From positions 1-43,674 of the forward strand of contig UQTU01000020.1 in assembly GCA_900544135.1 (NCBI GenBank): a stretch of 43,674 bases of DNA, written 5' to 3'. This stretch comes from an uncultured Collinsella sp. (GTDB lineage: Bacteria > Actinomycetota > Coriobacteriia > Coriobacteriales > Coriobacteriaceae). The translations under genes were made by a program, and so were the position numbers. Shown piece by piece: positions 23,559 to 31,854 of this stretch (its first letter is position 1; each line of letters starts with the position of its first letter). Below the pieces are notes generated by a model that ran no database searches, had not been told where the DNA came from, and saw only the letters and a program-made list of their open reading frames with translations.

Positions 23559-25229
23559 CTAGCGGCGGAGCCCCAGCAGGCCGCGGCCGCGATGACGGGC
23601 CTCGGCGGACACCTGGGCGTGCGGGCCGGCGGCTTTGACGGACTCGGGCAGGTGAGAGTACTTCTTCTCGAAGTTCTCCTCGAACATCACCGCCAGGTTG
23701 TGCGCGGCCTCGTCGTAGCGCACGGTGCTCTGCCAATATTGGCGCGGCACCAGGATGCCATCGGGCACGCCGTGGCACGTCGTGGGAATGTCGACGTTAA
23801 AGATGTCGTCGTGAACGAACTCGCTGTCCTCGATGGTGCCGTCGAGGGCGCGCGCGACCAGCGAGCGCGTGTAGGCCAGCTCGATGCGATGACCCACGCC
23901 GTAGCCGCCGCCGATCCAGCCGGTGTTGACCAGGTACACGCGCGTGCGGCCGTCGGCAATGCGCTCGCCAAGCATCTTGGCGTAAACCATGGGGTCGAGC
24001 GGCATAAACGGCTCGCCGAACAGCGAAGAGAACGTGGGCGTGGGCTCGGTGACGCCGACCTCGGTGCCGGGAATCTTAGCCGTAAAGCCCGTCACAAAGT
24101 GGTACATGGCGGCGTCGGCCGTCAGGCGCGAGATGGGCGGCAGCACACCAAAAGCGTCGCAAGTCAGGAACAGCACGACACTCGGAGTGGTGCCCATGCC
24201 CTTAGTCCACGCGTTAGGAATGTGCTCCACGGGATAGGCCACGCGCGTGTTGTGCGTGATCGAGATGTCATCGTAGTTGGGCTTGCGGTTCTCGTCGAGC
24301 ACCACGTTTTCGCAGATCGCGCCAAAGCGGACGGCGTTGAAGATCTCGGGCTCGTGGAAGGCGTCCAGGCCCTCGCATTTGGCGTAGCAGCCACCCTCGA
24401 TGTTGAAGATGCCCATGTCGGACCAACCGTGCTCGTCGTCGCCGATCAGCAGGCGCGTGGGATTAGCCGAAAGCGTGGTCTTGCCGGTGCCGGACAGGCC
24501 AAAGAACACGGCGGTCTCGTGCGTGACGGGATCCATGCTGGCCGAGCAGTGCATGGGCAGCACGTCGTCCTCGACGGGCAGCAGATAGTTCATGACGCTA
24601 AAGATCGACTTTTTAATCTCGCCGGAGTAGCCGGTGCCGGCGACCAGAATCACGCGTTCCTGGAAGTTGATGACCACCGCGGCGCTGGAGTTGAGGCCCT
24701 TGATGGCGGGGTCGCACTGGTAACCGGGCGCTGCGAGCACGCAGAAGTCGGGCTCGCCGGTGCGCGCGATTTCGCGGGCAAGCGGTCGGGCGAGCATCTG
24801 CTTGATAAAGAGTGCCTGGCTGGCACGCTCGCAGGCAACGAGCAGTCGACGCGTGTGGTTGCGGTCGGCGCCTGCCATGCCGCGGGTGACGAACACGTCG
24901 CGCTCGTTGAGATAGTCGACGATGCCGGCCTTGATGGCCTCATAGCTCTCGACGGACAGCGGGCGGTTGACCGCGCCCCAGGCAATCTTGTCGTGAACAT
25001 CGGGGGTGTCAACGATAAAGCGATCGTTGGGTGAACGGCCGGTGCGCTCCCCCGTCTCAATCACCAGCGCGCCGTTGGATGCCATGCGGCCTTCTTCGCG
25101 GCGGATGGCGTGCTCGACGAGCTCCGCGGCGGGTAGATCGACCAGCAGGCGGGGCTGATTCTCGGCGGGATCTTCGACCAGCGTAATACCAAAGTTGGAC
25201 AAAACTTCTGCAGGGGTAACACCAGGCAT
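23559..25229 (-). CDS. pckA: Phosphoenolpyruvate carboxykinase (ATP)
   Basis: Oxaloacetate + ATP to PEP + CO2 + ADP (reversible); in anaerobes it may also run as a CO2-fixing, ATP-forming step. 556 residues from MPGVTPAEVLSNFGI (25229), with AAGGAGG upstream; the ORF continues upstream without a ribosome site. The P-loop GLSGTGKTTLS is near 243-253, the metal/kinase-2 region DDEHGWSD follows, and RSPNDRFIVDTP and GYSGEIKKSIFSVMNYLLP are substrate-side motifs typical of the ATP enzyme. Downstream of the lactate permease and on the same strand, which fits a lactate-to-PEP route. Two palindromes in the leader suggest carbon regulation. Confidence 0.97.
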   Translation of the reverse strand: MPGVTPAEVLSNFGITLVEDPAENQPRLLVDLPAAELVEHAIRREEGRMASNGALVIETGERTGRSPNDRFIVDTPDVHDKIAWGAVNRPLSVESYEAIKAGIVDYLNERDVFVTRGMAGADRNHTRRLLVACERASQALFIKQMLARPLAREIARTGEPDFCVLAAPGYQCDPAIKGLNSSAAVVINFQERVILVAGTGYSGEIKKSIFSVMNYLLPVEDDVLPMHCSASMDPVTHETAVFFGLSGTGKTTLSANPTRLLIGDDEHGWSDMGIFNIEGGCYAKCEGLDAFHEPEIFNAVRFGAICENVVLDENRKPNYDDISITHNTRVAYPVEHIPNAWTKGMGTTPSVVLFLTCDAFGVLPPISRLTADAAMYHFVTGFTAKIPGTEVGVTEPTPTFSSLFGEPFMPLDPMVYAKMLGERIADGRTRVYLVNTGWIGGGYGVGHRIELAYTRSLVARALDGTIEDSEFVHDDIFNVDIPTTCHGVPDGILVPRQYWQSTVRYDEAAHNLAVMFEENFEKKYSHLPESVKAAGPHAQVSAEARHRGRGLLGLRR

Positions 25230-25270
25230 GGGGCCTCCTTTAAAAACGCGACACGTGGACGCGACGCGCA

Positions 25271-25286
25271 CTTTACTCACGTAAAG
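25271..25286. promoter_or_regulatory. Small inverted repeat in the pckA leader
   Basis: CTTTAC-TCAC-GTAAAG, perfect 6-bp arms, 42 bp before the pckA start. Could be a second operator half or part of the promoter. Confidence 0.3.
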
Positions 25287-25303
25287 CCCGTTGTACCCGA
25301 TAT

Positions 25304-25319
25304 GCAAAAACGTTTTTGC
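25304..25319. promoter_or_regulatory. CRE/LacI-like palindrome upstream of pckA
   Basis: GCAAAAACGTTTTTGC, a perfect 16-bp palindrome with a central CG, 75 bp upstream of pckA. This is the shape of LacI/CcpA-family operators, and pckA is a classic catabolite-controlled gene. Regulator identity is inferred. Confidence 0.55.
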
Positions 25320-25370
25320 GGCAAGGGCGGCAAGCCCGCCCAACGGTCAAAAATCGCAGGCAAGCGGCCC

Positions 25371-25442
25371 AGTCATTGGGGACGTTCTTAAACGACTAGT
25401 CATTGGGGACACTCTTGAACAGGCAACATTCAAGGAGTGTCC
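25371..25442. repeat. Dispersed repeat, family B, tandem pair plus inverted partner
   Basis: Two direct units: AGTCATTGGGGACGTTCTTA... (25371-25397) and AGTCATTGGGGACACTCTTG... (25398-25420). The second unit's GGACACTCTTGAA is inverted at 25430-25442 (TTCAAGGAGTGTC), so it can fold. Related to 6081-6129. Confidence 0.85.
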
Positions 25443-25450
25443 TCGGATGC

Positions 25451-25506
25451 CGGCACTTAGGGACGTTCCCAAAGTGCCGGCACATAAGGAACGTCCCTAA
25501 GTGCCG
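25451..25506. repeat. Dispersed repeat, family C, perfect long palindrome
   Basis: Perfect 19-bp arms CGGCACTTAGGGACGTTCC / GGAACGTCCCTAAGTGCCG (25451-25469, 25488-25506). The 18-base loop itself contains the palindrome GTGCCGGCAC. It abuts the lactate permease stop codon. No T-run, so poor as a plain terminator. Confidence 0.92.
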
Positions 25507-25507
25507 A

Positions 25508-27079
25508 CTACAGCGGCAGGTTTTGGCCGAGTATGGCTATGACGCTCATGAGGACCAGCATGCCGGCAGCGTAGGGTAGCACCGCGCCCAGGAGTTCGGC
25601 ATCCTTACCGCGCACGTGCACGGCGGCAAGACCAATGGCGAGGGTCTGCGGCGAGATCATCTTGCCGGCGGCAACGCCAAGCGCGTTCAGCGCAACCATC
25701 CAGTAGTCACTCACGCCCAGCGCGGTGGCAGCCTGGCTCTGGATGGGGCCAAACAGCATGCCCGAGGACGTGCCCGAACCGGTCACGAAAGCACCGACCG
25801 CACCAATCCACGGAGCCAGAATCGGGTACAGACCGCCAGCGACCGCAATGCAAAATGCGCTGATCGACGAAATCATGCCGGCATAGCCCATCACCTTGGC
25901 GCAGCCCAGCACCGAAAGCATGGTGATAACCGTCGGCATCATCTGCTTCACAGTCGCGGCCAGCACCTCGCCCATCATGCGCGGCGAAGCGCCCTGAATG
26001 GCACCGCCGACAAACGCCGCCAGGAAAATCCAGACGCCTGGCGTGTTGATCCACGAAAACGTAAGCATACCGGGATTCTCACCGCAATACACCTGCACAT
26101 GGCTCGCAAACGGCGCGAGCGCAGCATGTACAGCGGGCACCAGGTTGGACGTACCCAGCAGCAGTACAAAAATTAGAATGAAGCACGACCAGGCCGAAAG
26201 CGCCGATTTAACGGTGAGCTGTTCGCCGGCCTCGATATTCATATGGAAGCGTGCGTCCAGATGCCCCGACTTCTCGGCACGCATGGCAAGCGCAGCTGTC
26301 AGCGCGAGCGAAACGATGGATCCTACGACCACGGCCAGCTCGGGGCCCACAAACATGGCAACGACCAGAGCCGCGCCGACAAACGACACGCCGGAGAGCA
26401 ACGCCACGCCGGCAACACCGTGCAGACGCTCGCCCACACTCGCGGCATTGCCCTGGTCATCGGCAACACGGCCCGCAACCAGCACAATAAATAGCGGCAT
26501 CACCACAAAGAACGGTGCGAGCTGCACCAGCTGAACGGTCGCTAGGTGAAGGGAATCCAAACCCACCAGGTCGGCAACGGACACCGTGGGGATGCCGATG
26601 GAGCCGTAGGGCGTGGGCACGCCGTTGGCCAGCAGGCAGATGAGCACGGCAGGCACGGCCTCAAAGCCCAGGCCCGCGAGCATGCCGGCGGGAATGGCGA
26701 CAGCGGTACCGAAGCCGGCCATGCCCTCCATAAAGCCACCGAAGCACCAAGCCACGAGCAGCGCCAGCAGACGGCGGTCGCTGCTGATGGAGGTGATCAT
26801 GCTGCCGATCACGTCCATGGCGCCCGTACGAACGCACAGGTTATACGTGAACACCGCGGCGATGATCACCAGGACGATGGGCCACAGAGCCATCAAAAAA
26901 CCTTCGAGCGAGGCGGTCGCGATCTGCGCTGCCGGCAGGTGCCACCATGCGAAGGCAAGCAAGCACGAAAGGACAAACGATCCGATAGCGGCCTTCCAAG
27001 CTGGCCATTTAAAGCACAGCAGCATCACGACCAGCCAAATAATCGGCACAAGAGCCAATAAGAATGCGGCGACGTCCAT
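25508..27079 (-). CDS. lctP: L-lactate permease (LctP family)
   Basis: Proton-coupled lactate (possibly glycolate) transporter in the cytoplasmic membrane. 523 residues, at least 12 hydrophobic segments. Family landmarks: FLLALVPIIWLVVMLLCFKWP at the N-terminus, FGGFMEGMAGFGTAVAIPAG (conserved), LANGVPTPYGSIGIP, SWINTPGVWIFLAAFVGG, and GSGTSSGMLFGPIQ with AAGKMISPQTLAIG near the end. AAGGAGC precedes the ATG. It lies upstream of pckA with a 278-bp repeat-filled gap, and divergent from the flippase. No lactate dehydrogenase genes are adjacent, so the direction of lactate flow is open. Confidence 0.93.
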   Translation of the reverse strand: MDVAAFLLALVPIIWLVVMLLCFKWPAWKAAIGSFVLSCLLAFAWWHLPAAQIATASLEGFLMALWPIVLVIIAAVFTYNLCVRTGAMDVIGSMITSISSDRRLLALLVAWCFGGFMEGMAGFGTAVAIPAGMLAGLGFEAVPAVLICLLANGVPTPYGSIGIPTVSVADLVGLDSLHLATVQLVQLAPFFVVMPLFIVLVAGRVADDQGNAASVGERLHGVAGVALLSGVSFVGAALVVAMFVGPELAVVVGSIVSLALTAALAMRAEKSGHLDARFHMNIEAGEQLTVKSALSAWSCFILIFVLLLGTSNLVPAVHAALAPFASHVQVYCGENPGMLTFSWINTPGVWIFLAAFVGGAIQGASPRMMGEVLAATVKQMMPTVITMLSVLGCAKVMGYAGMISSISAFCIAVAGGLYPILAPWIGAVGAFVTGSGTSSGMLFGPIQSQAATALGVSDYWMVALNALGVAAGKMISPQTLAIGLAAVHVRGKDAELLGAVLPYAAGMLVLMSVIAILGQNLPL

Positions 27080-27183
27080 AGGTAGAAGCTCCTTGGTACC
27101 GCATGGGCGGCATCGGGGGTGTCACAAAACTTCAACAGGATACCGCACGTTTACCGACAAATTACAGCCGCCCGCCGAAATTA

Positions 27184-27200
27184 TTGAACAATCCGTTCAA
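27184..27200. promoter_or_regulatory. Inverted repeat between lctP and the flippase gene
   Basis: TTGAAC-AATCC-GTTCAA, perfect arms, midway in the 180-bp divergent gap. A good -10 for the flippase (TATACT, 27226-27231) lies downstream, and a possible -10 for lctP (TGTAAT on the minus strand, 27161-27166) on the other side. Placement suits an operator acting on either gene. Confidence 0.45.
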
Positions 27201-27259
27201 AAACACGAACGAACACCGTCGCGTCTATACTAAAGCGCAGCAATAGAAAGGACTCCGCT

Positions 27260-28840
27260 TTGAGCATCACGCCCCTCGATAGCATTCGCCGCGCCATCGC
27301 CCGCCGCAACGGCGTCTCCAACCCCGCTGCATCGAGAGACGGCGCCGCGAAGGCCCAGGGCGGCCGCATCGAGAACGGCCTCTTCCCCGCCTCGCACACT
27401 GCCGAGGAACTCGCACGCATCCAAGAGCTGAGTCAGCGCAACGCCGGCGGGCCCGATAGCAGCCAAGCCACACGTCGCCGGCGCGAACGCGATCGCAAGC
27501 CCGGCCCCGTCCGCCGCATGGTCAACGCTTGGTGGAACCGTCTGCTCGGCGCCGTCTACGGCGGCGGCTTCTCCATGCAGGAAGCGGAATACGAGGAGCA
27601 CGCCACCAGTCGCGACTATCTTTGGAACACCCTGGGCACCGCCGTATGGGGCATGGCGTTTCCGCTGCTCACCATTGTGTCGACGCAGCTCGTGGGCGCC
27701 GAGGAGGCCGGCAAGTTCTCCATCGCCTTTGTTACCGGCACGCTCATCATGATCGCGTGCAACTACGGCGTGCGCAACTTTCAGGTCTCGGACATCGACG
27801 AAAAAACCTCCTTCGCCTCCTACCAGCTCAACCGTTGGCTTTGCGGAGCGCTCGCACTAGGCTGCGGCCTCACGTACAGCAGCGCACGCGGCTACGATGC
27901 GCAGATGGCGACGATCGGCCTGGGCGTCTACCTCTATAAGGTGATCGACGGCATCGCCGACGTGTACGAGGGCCGCCTGCAGCAGGCCGACAAGCTCTAT
28001 TTGGCCGGCATGAGCCAAACGCTGCGTTCCGCCGGCGTCATCGCGGTCTTTAGCGTGGCACTGTTCCTCACGCGCAGCATGCCCATCGCGGCCATGGCCA
28101 TGGGCATCGCCGCGATTGCCTCGCTCGTGCTGGTCACCGCCCCGCTCGCCCTGCTCGAGACCGAAAAATCACGCCGCATGAGCCTGCGCGAGGTCGGCCA
28201 CCTGTTTGTCCAGTGCGCTCCACTCTTTGGCGCGCTATTCCTGTTCAACCTTATCGAGAGCATGCCCAAGCTTGTGATGGAAGGCACACTGGCCTACAAA
28301 TACCAGCTGTACTTTAATGCCCTGTTTTTTCCGGCTCAGGCTATTCTGTTGAGCATTGGATTTATCTATAAACCGCAGCTCCTACGCTTGTCGAGCATTT
28401 GGGCAACTCCTCGCAAGCGTCGTCGCTTTGACCTAATTATTGTTGCCGTTATGGCGCTGATCGTGGTCATCACCGGCGTGTGCGCCGCATTTATGGCAGG
28501 TCCCGGTATTCCCCTCATGAGCTTTATGTACGGCCTCAGCTTTGAGCGCTACCGTACGCTGGCGCTGCTAATGGTCCTCGCCGGCGGCGTCACCGCGGCC
28601 ATCGACTTTATCTACGCCATCATCACGGTGTTGCGCCACGCCGGCGACGTCACCAAGATCTACCTGATCTGCTTCGCCGTAAGCGTAGTGCTGCCGGTGA
28701 TCCTGATTAAGCTGCTGGGTCTGATGGGCGCTGTGGTGAGCTACCTAGCCATCATGGTCCTACTCCTGGTGCTACTGATTATCGAGTACGCCCACATCCG
28801 CCAACGCATTGAGCGCGACCGCAACCCCTACGGCGCCTAA
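27260..28840 (+). CDS. MOP-superfamily polysaccharide flippase (Wzx/MATE-like)
   Basis: Probable exporter of a lipid-linked sugar intermediate across the cytoplasmic membrane. 526 residues with a TTG start; AAAGGA (27246-27251) is well spaced to it. Residues 1-~105 are hydrophilic, basic and probably disordered (ATRRRRERDRKPGPVRR), unusual for the family. About 12-14 membrane helices follow from WNTLGTAVWGMAFPLLTIVST. Typical flippase features are the internal polar helices and the FSIAFVTGTLIMIACNYGVRNF region. The WecA/TagO-type gene 8 kb away could supply its substrate, but they are not in an operon. MurJ is less likely given weak similarity by eye. Confidence 0.75.
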   Translation: MSITPLDSIRRAIARRNGVSNPAASRDGAAKAQGGRIENGLFPASHTAEELARIQELSQRNAGGPDSSQATRRRRERDRKPGPVRRMVNAWWNRLLGAVYGGGFSMQEAEYEEHATSRDYLWNTLGTAVWGMAFPLLTIVSTQLVGAEEAGKFSIAFVTGTLIMIACNYGVRNFQVSDIDEKTSFASYQLNRWLCGALALGCGLTYSSARGYDAQMATIGLGVYLYKVIDGIADVYEGRLQQADKLYLAGMSQTLRSAGVIAVFSVALFLTRSMPIAAMAMGIAAIASLVLVTAPLALLETEKSRRMSLREVGHLFVQCAPLFGALFLFNLIESMPKLVMEGTLAYKYQLYFNALFFPAQAILLSIGFIYKPQLLRLSSIWATPRKRRRFDLIIVAVMALIVVITGVCAAFMAGPGIPLMSFMYGLSFERYRTLALLMVLAGGVTAAIDFIYAIITVLRHAGDVTKIYLICFAVSVVLPVILIKLLGLMGAVVSYLAIMVLLLVLLIIEYAHIRQRIERDRNPYGA

Positions 28841-28921
28841 TTAGCTGCCCACGGTCACCGGAATTTGCGATGGAATCACCCCGGCTGGGGTCACATTGCG
28901 AACAATATGCATCACGCAAAA

Positions 28922-29044
28922 CTAAGTGAGTAGACTTTTACCGAATCCCGCACCACACCGACAAAGCACAAGTCCGTGACCTGCGGTTTTATTGAGGCAA
29001 ATATGTTGGGTGCTCGGCATTTCCAAAAAAGTCTACTCACTTAG
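28922..29044 (-). repeat. Long inverted-repeat element with conserved core (copy 2)
   Basis: Perfect 18-bp arms CTAAGTGAGTAGACTTTT / AAAAGTCTACTCACTTAG (28922-28939, 29027-29044) enclose 87 bases. On the minus strand the interior carries AACATATT, TAAAACCGCAGGT (28979-28991), six bases, and CTTGTGCTTT (28963-28972), matching the element at 6162-6311 in order and spacing. The arms differ from copy 1 in several positions, yet both arms within each copy agree. It lies between the convergent flippase and phosphoesterase genes. Confidence 0.82.
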
Positions 29045-29060
29045 CCAGCGGGCAGCCAAA

Positions 29061-29091
29061 TGATTATTTAATCCCCGTCCCTGAAAAATCA
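29061..29091. repeat. Repeat family D stem-loop, copy 2
   Basis: TGATTATTT, loop with AATCCCCGTCCCT, then GAAAAATCA. It matches the copy at 16314-16343 (18 of 21 across the shared ATCCCCGTCCC... part). It sits 17 bases from the inverted-repeat element. Confidence 0.65.
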
Positions 29092-29159
29092 ATTTGCGGG
29101 CAGAAGGGCAAAAGTAGTCAAAAAAGGCCCCGTCCAAAATTAGCTACCCCTTGCACCGA

Positions 29160-29999
29160 TTATTCGCCCGGGTTGATATTCGCGTAGAACTCCGCCCCAT
29201 CATCGAGCCGCAGGATGCCCACGCGACCGAACTCGGAGCCGGTGGCGGCGGCGCAATCGATATCGATGCGATCGGGCACGCCGGCAGTGTCCTCGCCGCC
29301 CAAGCGCACGATCTGCCCTCGTCCCGATTCCTCATCGAGCCCCGCAAGACCACCGACCTCGCAATAACGCCCGAGCGACACCGTTGGCGTGTGGCCACTC
29401 ACCACGACCGAACCCTTGCCCTCGGCAGAAAGCAGCCCCGTCGGGGCATCCCAATAGCCATGGCGAATCCAGAGCAAGTCATCGGACGACTGTACGGCGA
29501 GCATTTGCTGCAGCAGCTCGCGATCGGCATCGACCGCTCCCCTGCCGTCGCCGCAATCGACACCATGCTCAAGCAAAAACGCACGCGCCGCCTCGGTCTG
29601 AATGCCGGCGTGCACCAGCAGGTACGGCCGCTCGGCAGTCTCGACCACCGCGTAGAGCGGCAGCGCGGCCATCCATCGCACGAGCTCCTCGTATGCCTCA
29701 AATTCCATGTCGTTGAGCTGCTCGCGCGTCGTCCAGCCACCGTTGATATCCCAGGTCTCGGCATCGAGCGGATCCTGACCAATGATGGCATCGAGCATGA
29801 TCTGCTCGTGATTACCCTTGAGCACGTGGGCGTTGGGCAGCGAGCGCACGAGCTTAATAACGCCGACCGGATCGGGCCCGCGATCGATCATGTCGCCCAG
29901 CACGTACAGCGTGTCGTCGGACGTCAACGAGATCTTAGACAGGGCCTCGTCAAGCGCACGCACGTGCCCGTGAGCATCAGATGTCACATAGATCGCCAT
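29160..29999 (-). CDS. Calcineurin-like metallophosphoesterase (PPP/ApaH type)
   Basis: 279 residues, cytosolic. Metal-site blocks in order: SDAHGH (residues 7-12), GDMIDRGPD, KGNHEQ, then VHAG and VSGHTP. This is the signature of PPP-type protein phosphatases and the related diadenosine tetraphosphatases (the GD..DRG..GNHE pattern). It may dephosphorylate proteins or hydrolyse Ap4A; the sequence does not decide. AAGGAGAGG precedes the ATG. Candidate promoter at 30075-30103 on the same strand. It is convergent with the flippase. Confidence 0.85.
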   Translation of the reverse strand: MAIYVTSDAHGHVRALDEALSKISLTSDDTLYVLGDMIDRGPDPVGVIKLVRSLPNAHVLKGNHEQIMLDAIIGQDPLDAETWDINGGWTTREQLNDMEFEAYEELVRWMAALPLYAVVETAERPYLLVHAGIQTEAARAFLLEHGVDCGDGRGAVDADRELLQQMLAVQSSDDLLWIRHGYWDAPTGLLSAEGKGSVVVSGHTPTVSLGRYCEVGGLAGLDEESGRGQIVRLGGEDTAGVPDRIDIDCAAATGSEFGRVGILRLDDGAEFYANINPGE

Positions 30000-30074
30000 G
30001 GTACGCCTCTCCTTGCATTGCGGCCGAAGCCCGGTGCCGCAACTAAAACTTCAAGTTGAACTTAAACGTTACCC

Positions 30075-30103
30075 ATTGTACTCCGTTGCAATAAAGCTGG
30101 AAA
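30075..30103 (-). promoter_or_regulatory. Candidate promoter of the phosphoesterase
   Basis: Minus strand TTTCCA (30098-30103), 17 bp, TACAAT (30075-30080), 75 bases before the start codon. The rest of the 253-bp gap to the antiporter holds no gene and no riboswitch that I recognise. Confidence 0.45.
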
Positions 30104-30252
30104 GGGTTTCCGAGCAGAGGCAAAGACGGCAGCCGTCTATGACGATATCGCGCACGCCCGCAATCCAACCCCATAAACCCACCATCTTTGGGTACAAATA
30201 ACCACAAACAACTGACCGTGCCACGCCAACCACCCAGGAGCGGACACTATCC

Positions 30253-31854
30253 ATGAACCAGATCCTTCTCTTTATCGGCCTCGTCATCATTTTGTGCCTG
30301 ACCATCAAACCCGTCGGCAAAAAACTCCCCTTCCCCACCCTGCTCATCTTTATCGCGCTGGGCATGCTGTTGGGCGTCAACGGCCCGACGCATATCGACT
30401 TTAGCGACTACGCACTCACCGAAACCGTCTGCAGCACGGCGCTGCTGTTCATCATGTTCTACGGCGGCTTTAACACCAATATCGACCGCGCCAAGCCCGT
30501 CGCTGCGCCGGCGGTGCTGCTGAGCACGCTCGGCGTCGTCATCACTGCCGGCATCACCGGCGTGTTCGCCCACTTCGCGCTGGGGATCGACTGGATCGGC
30601 AGCCTGCTGCTGGGATCGGTCGTGGCATCCACCGACGCGGCGAGCGTCTTTAGCGTACTGCGTGAGCACAGCCTGTCGCTGAGAGGTGGCACCGACTCGC
30701 TGCTCGAGGTCGAATCGGGCTCCAACGACCCCGTCGCCTACATGCTCACCGCTGTGCTCGCTACACTCGCGGCCGGCGGCGACATCAACATTCCCGCACT
30801 GCTGGCCAAGCAGATTATCCTGGGCGTGGGCCTGGGCCTTGCCATCGGCTGGGCGGCGGGCCGCCTGATTGAACGCGCGCACGCAACGGCCAAGGACGCG
30901 CAGACCATCTTCTTGTTCGCCGTGGCCATCGTCGCCTACGCGCTGCCGAGCCACCTGGGCGGCAACGGCTTTTTGGCCGTGTACCTGGCAGGCATTGTAC
31001 TGGGCGCCAGCGACATCACCGGCAAGGTCGAGATGGCGCACTTCTTTGACACCCTCACCGAGATGGCCGAGATGACAATCTTCTTCTTGCTCGGCCTGCT
31101 CGTTACACCCGCACGCCTGCCGCAAATGCTGCTACCGGGCCTGGCACTCATGGCGTTTATGCTCTTTGCGAGCCGCCCCATCGCCGTAGGCATGCTGCTG
31201 GCGCCGTTTAGGACGAACCCTCGCCAGGTCGCGCTCGTAAGCTGGGCGGGCCTGCGCGGAGCAGCTTCGGTCGTCTTTAGTCTCTTTGCCGTGGTGGCCG
31301 GCGTTCCCGGCGGACACGACCTATTTGACCTGGTGTTTGTGGTTGCCGTGTCGAGCATTGTGGTGCAGGGCTCGCTTCTGCCGGCGGTGGCGAAGAAGCT
31401 CGATATGATCGATGCGACCGGCGACGTGCGCCGCACCTTTAACGACTACCGCGACGAGGACGGCATGTCGTTTGTAAAGCTCAAGGTGGGCGCTGGACAT
31501 CCGTTTGCCGGACGCTCGCTCGCCGATATTGGCAGCGCCACAGATATGCTCGTGGTCCTGGTGCTGCGCGACGGTGCGCACCCGGTACTGCCCAATGGCG
31601 ACACCGTGATCCAGGAAGGCGATCTGCTGGTGATGGCCGCCCCAACGTTCGAAGAGCGTGCCGAGGTTACACTGCGCGAGGTCACCGTGACACCCCACGG
31701 TCGCTTGGCCGGCCAGCGCCTGTGCGATGTGTCGCAAGGCAAGCATCCGTTTATTGTGGTGATGCTCAAGCGCGGAGGCCAGACGATCATCCCCGATGGC
31801 AACACCCTAATATACGCCGGCGACGAAGCCGTCATTGCCACGCTGGCGTCGTAG
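30253..31854 (+). CDS. K+/H+ antiporter of the CPA1 family with RCK_C domains (NhaP2/CvrA type)
   Basis: Membrane cation/proton exchanger for potassium and volume or pH control. 533 residues: about 12 membrane helices (1-~385) with the ion-binding region GSVVASTDAASVF and the ESGSNDPVAYMLT motif typical of CPA1. A cytoplasmic tail follows, containing two TrkA-C/RCK_C-like repeats (SFVKLKVGAGHPFAGRSLAD... and TVTPHGRLAGQRLCD...). Such domains bind nucleotides and are often targets of c-di-AMP, which is inference here. AGGAG lies 12 bases before the ATG, a little far. A possible microprotein overlaps its stop codon. Confidence 0.88.
   Translation: MNQILLFIGLVIILCLTIKPVGKKLPFPTLLIFIALGMLLGVNGPTHIDFSDYALTETVCSTALLFIMFYGGFNTNIDRAKPVAAPAVLLSTLGVVITAGITGVFAHFALGIDWIGSLLLGSVVASTDAASVFSVLREHSLSLRGGTDSLLEVESGSNDPVAYMLTAVLATLAAGGDINIPALLAKQIILGVGLGLAIGWAAGRLIERAHATAKDAQTIFLFAVAIVAYALPSHLGGNGFLAVYLAGIVLGASDITGKVEMAHFFDTLTEMAEMTIFFLLGLLVTPARLPQMLLPGLALMAFMLFASRPIAVGMLLAPFRTNPRQVALVSWAGLRGAASVVFSLFAVVAGVPGGHDLFDLVFVVAVSSIVVQGSLLPAVAKKLDMIDATGDVRRTFNDYRDEDGMSFVKLKVGAGHPFAGRSLADIGSATDMLVVLVLRDGAHPVLPNGDTVIQEGDLLVMAAPTFEERAEVTLREVTVTPHGRLAGQRLCDVSQGKHPFIVVMLKRGGQTIIPDGNTLIYAGDEAVIATLAS

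Noticed and set aside
30000..30252. c-di-AMP (ydaO-type) riboswitch before the K+/H+ antiporter
   Set aside because: I looked because such switches often precede potassium transporters, but the conserved blocks and pseudo-symmetric stems are not visible.
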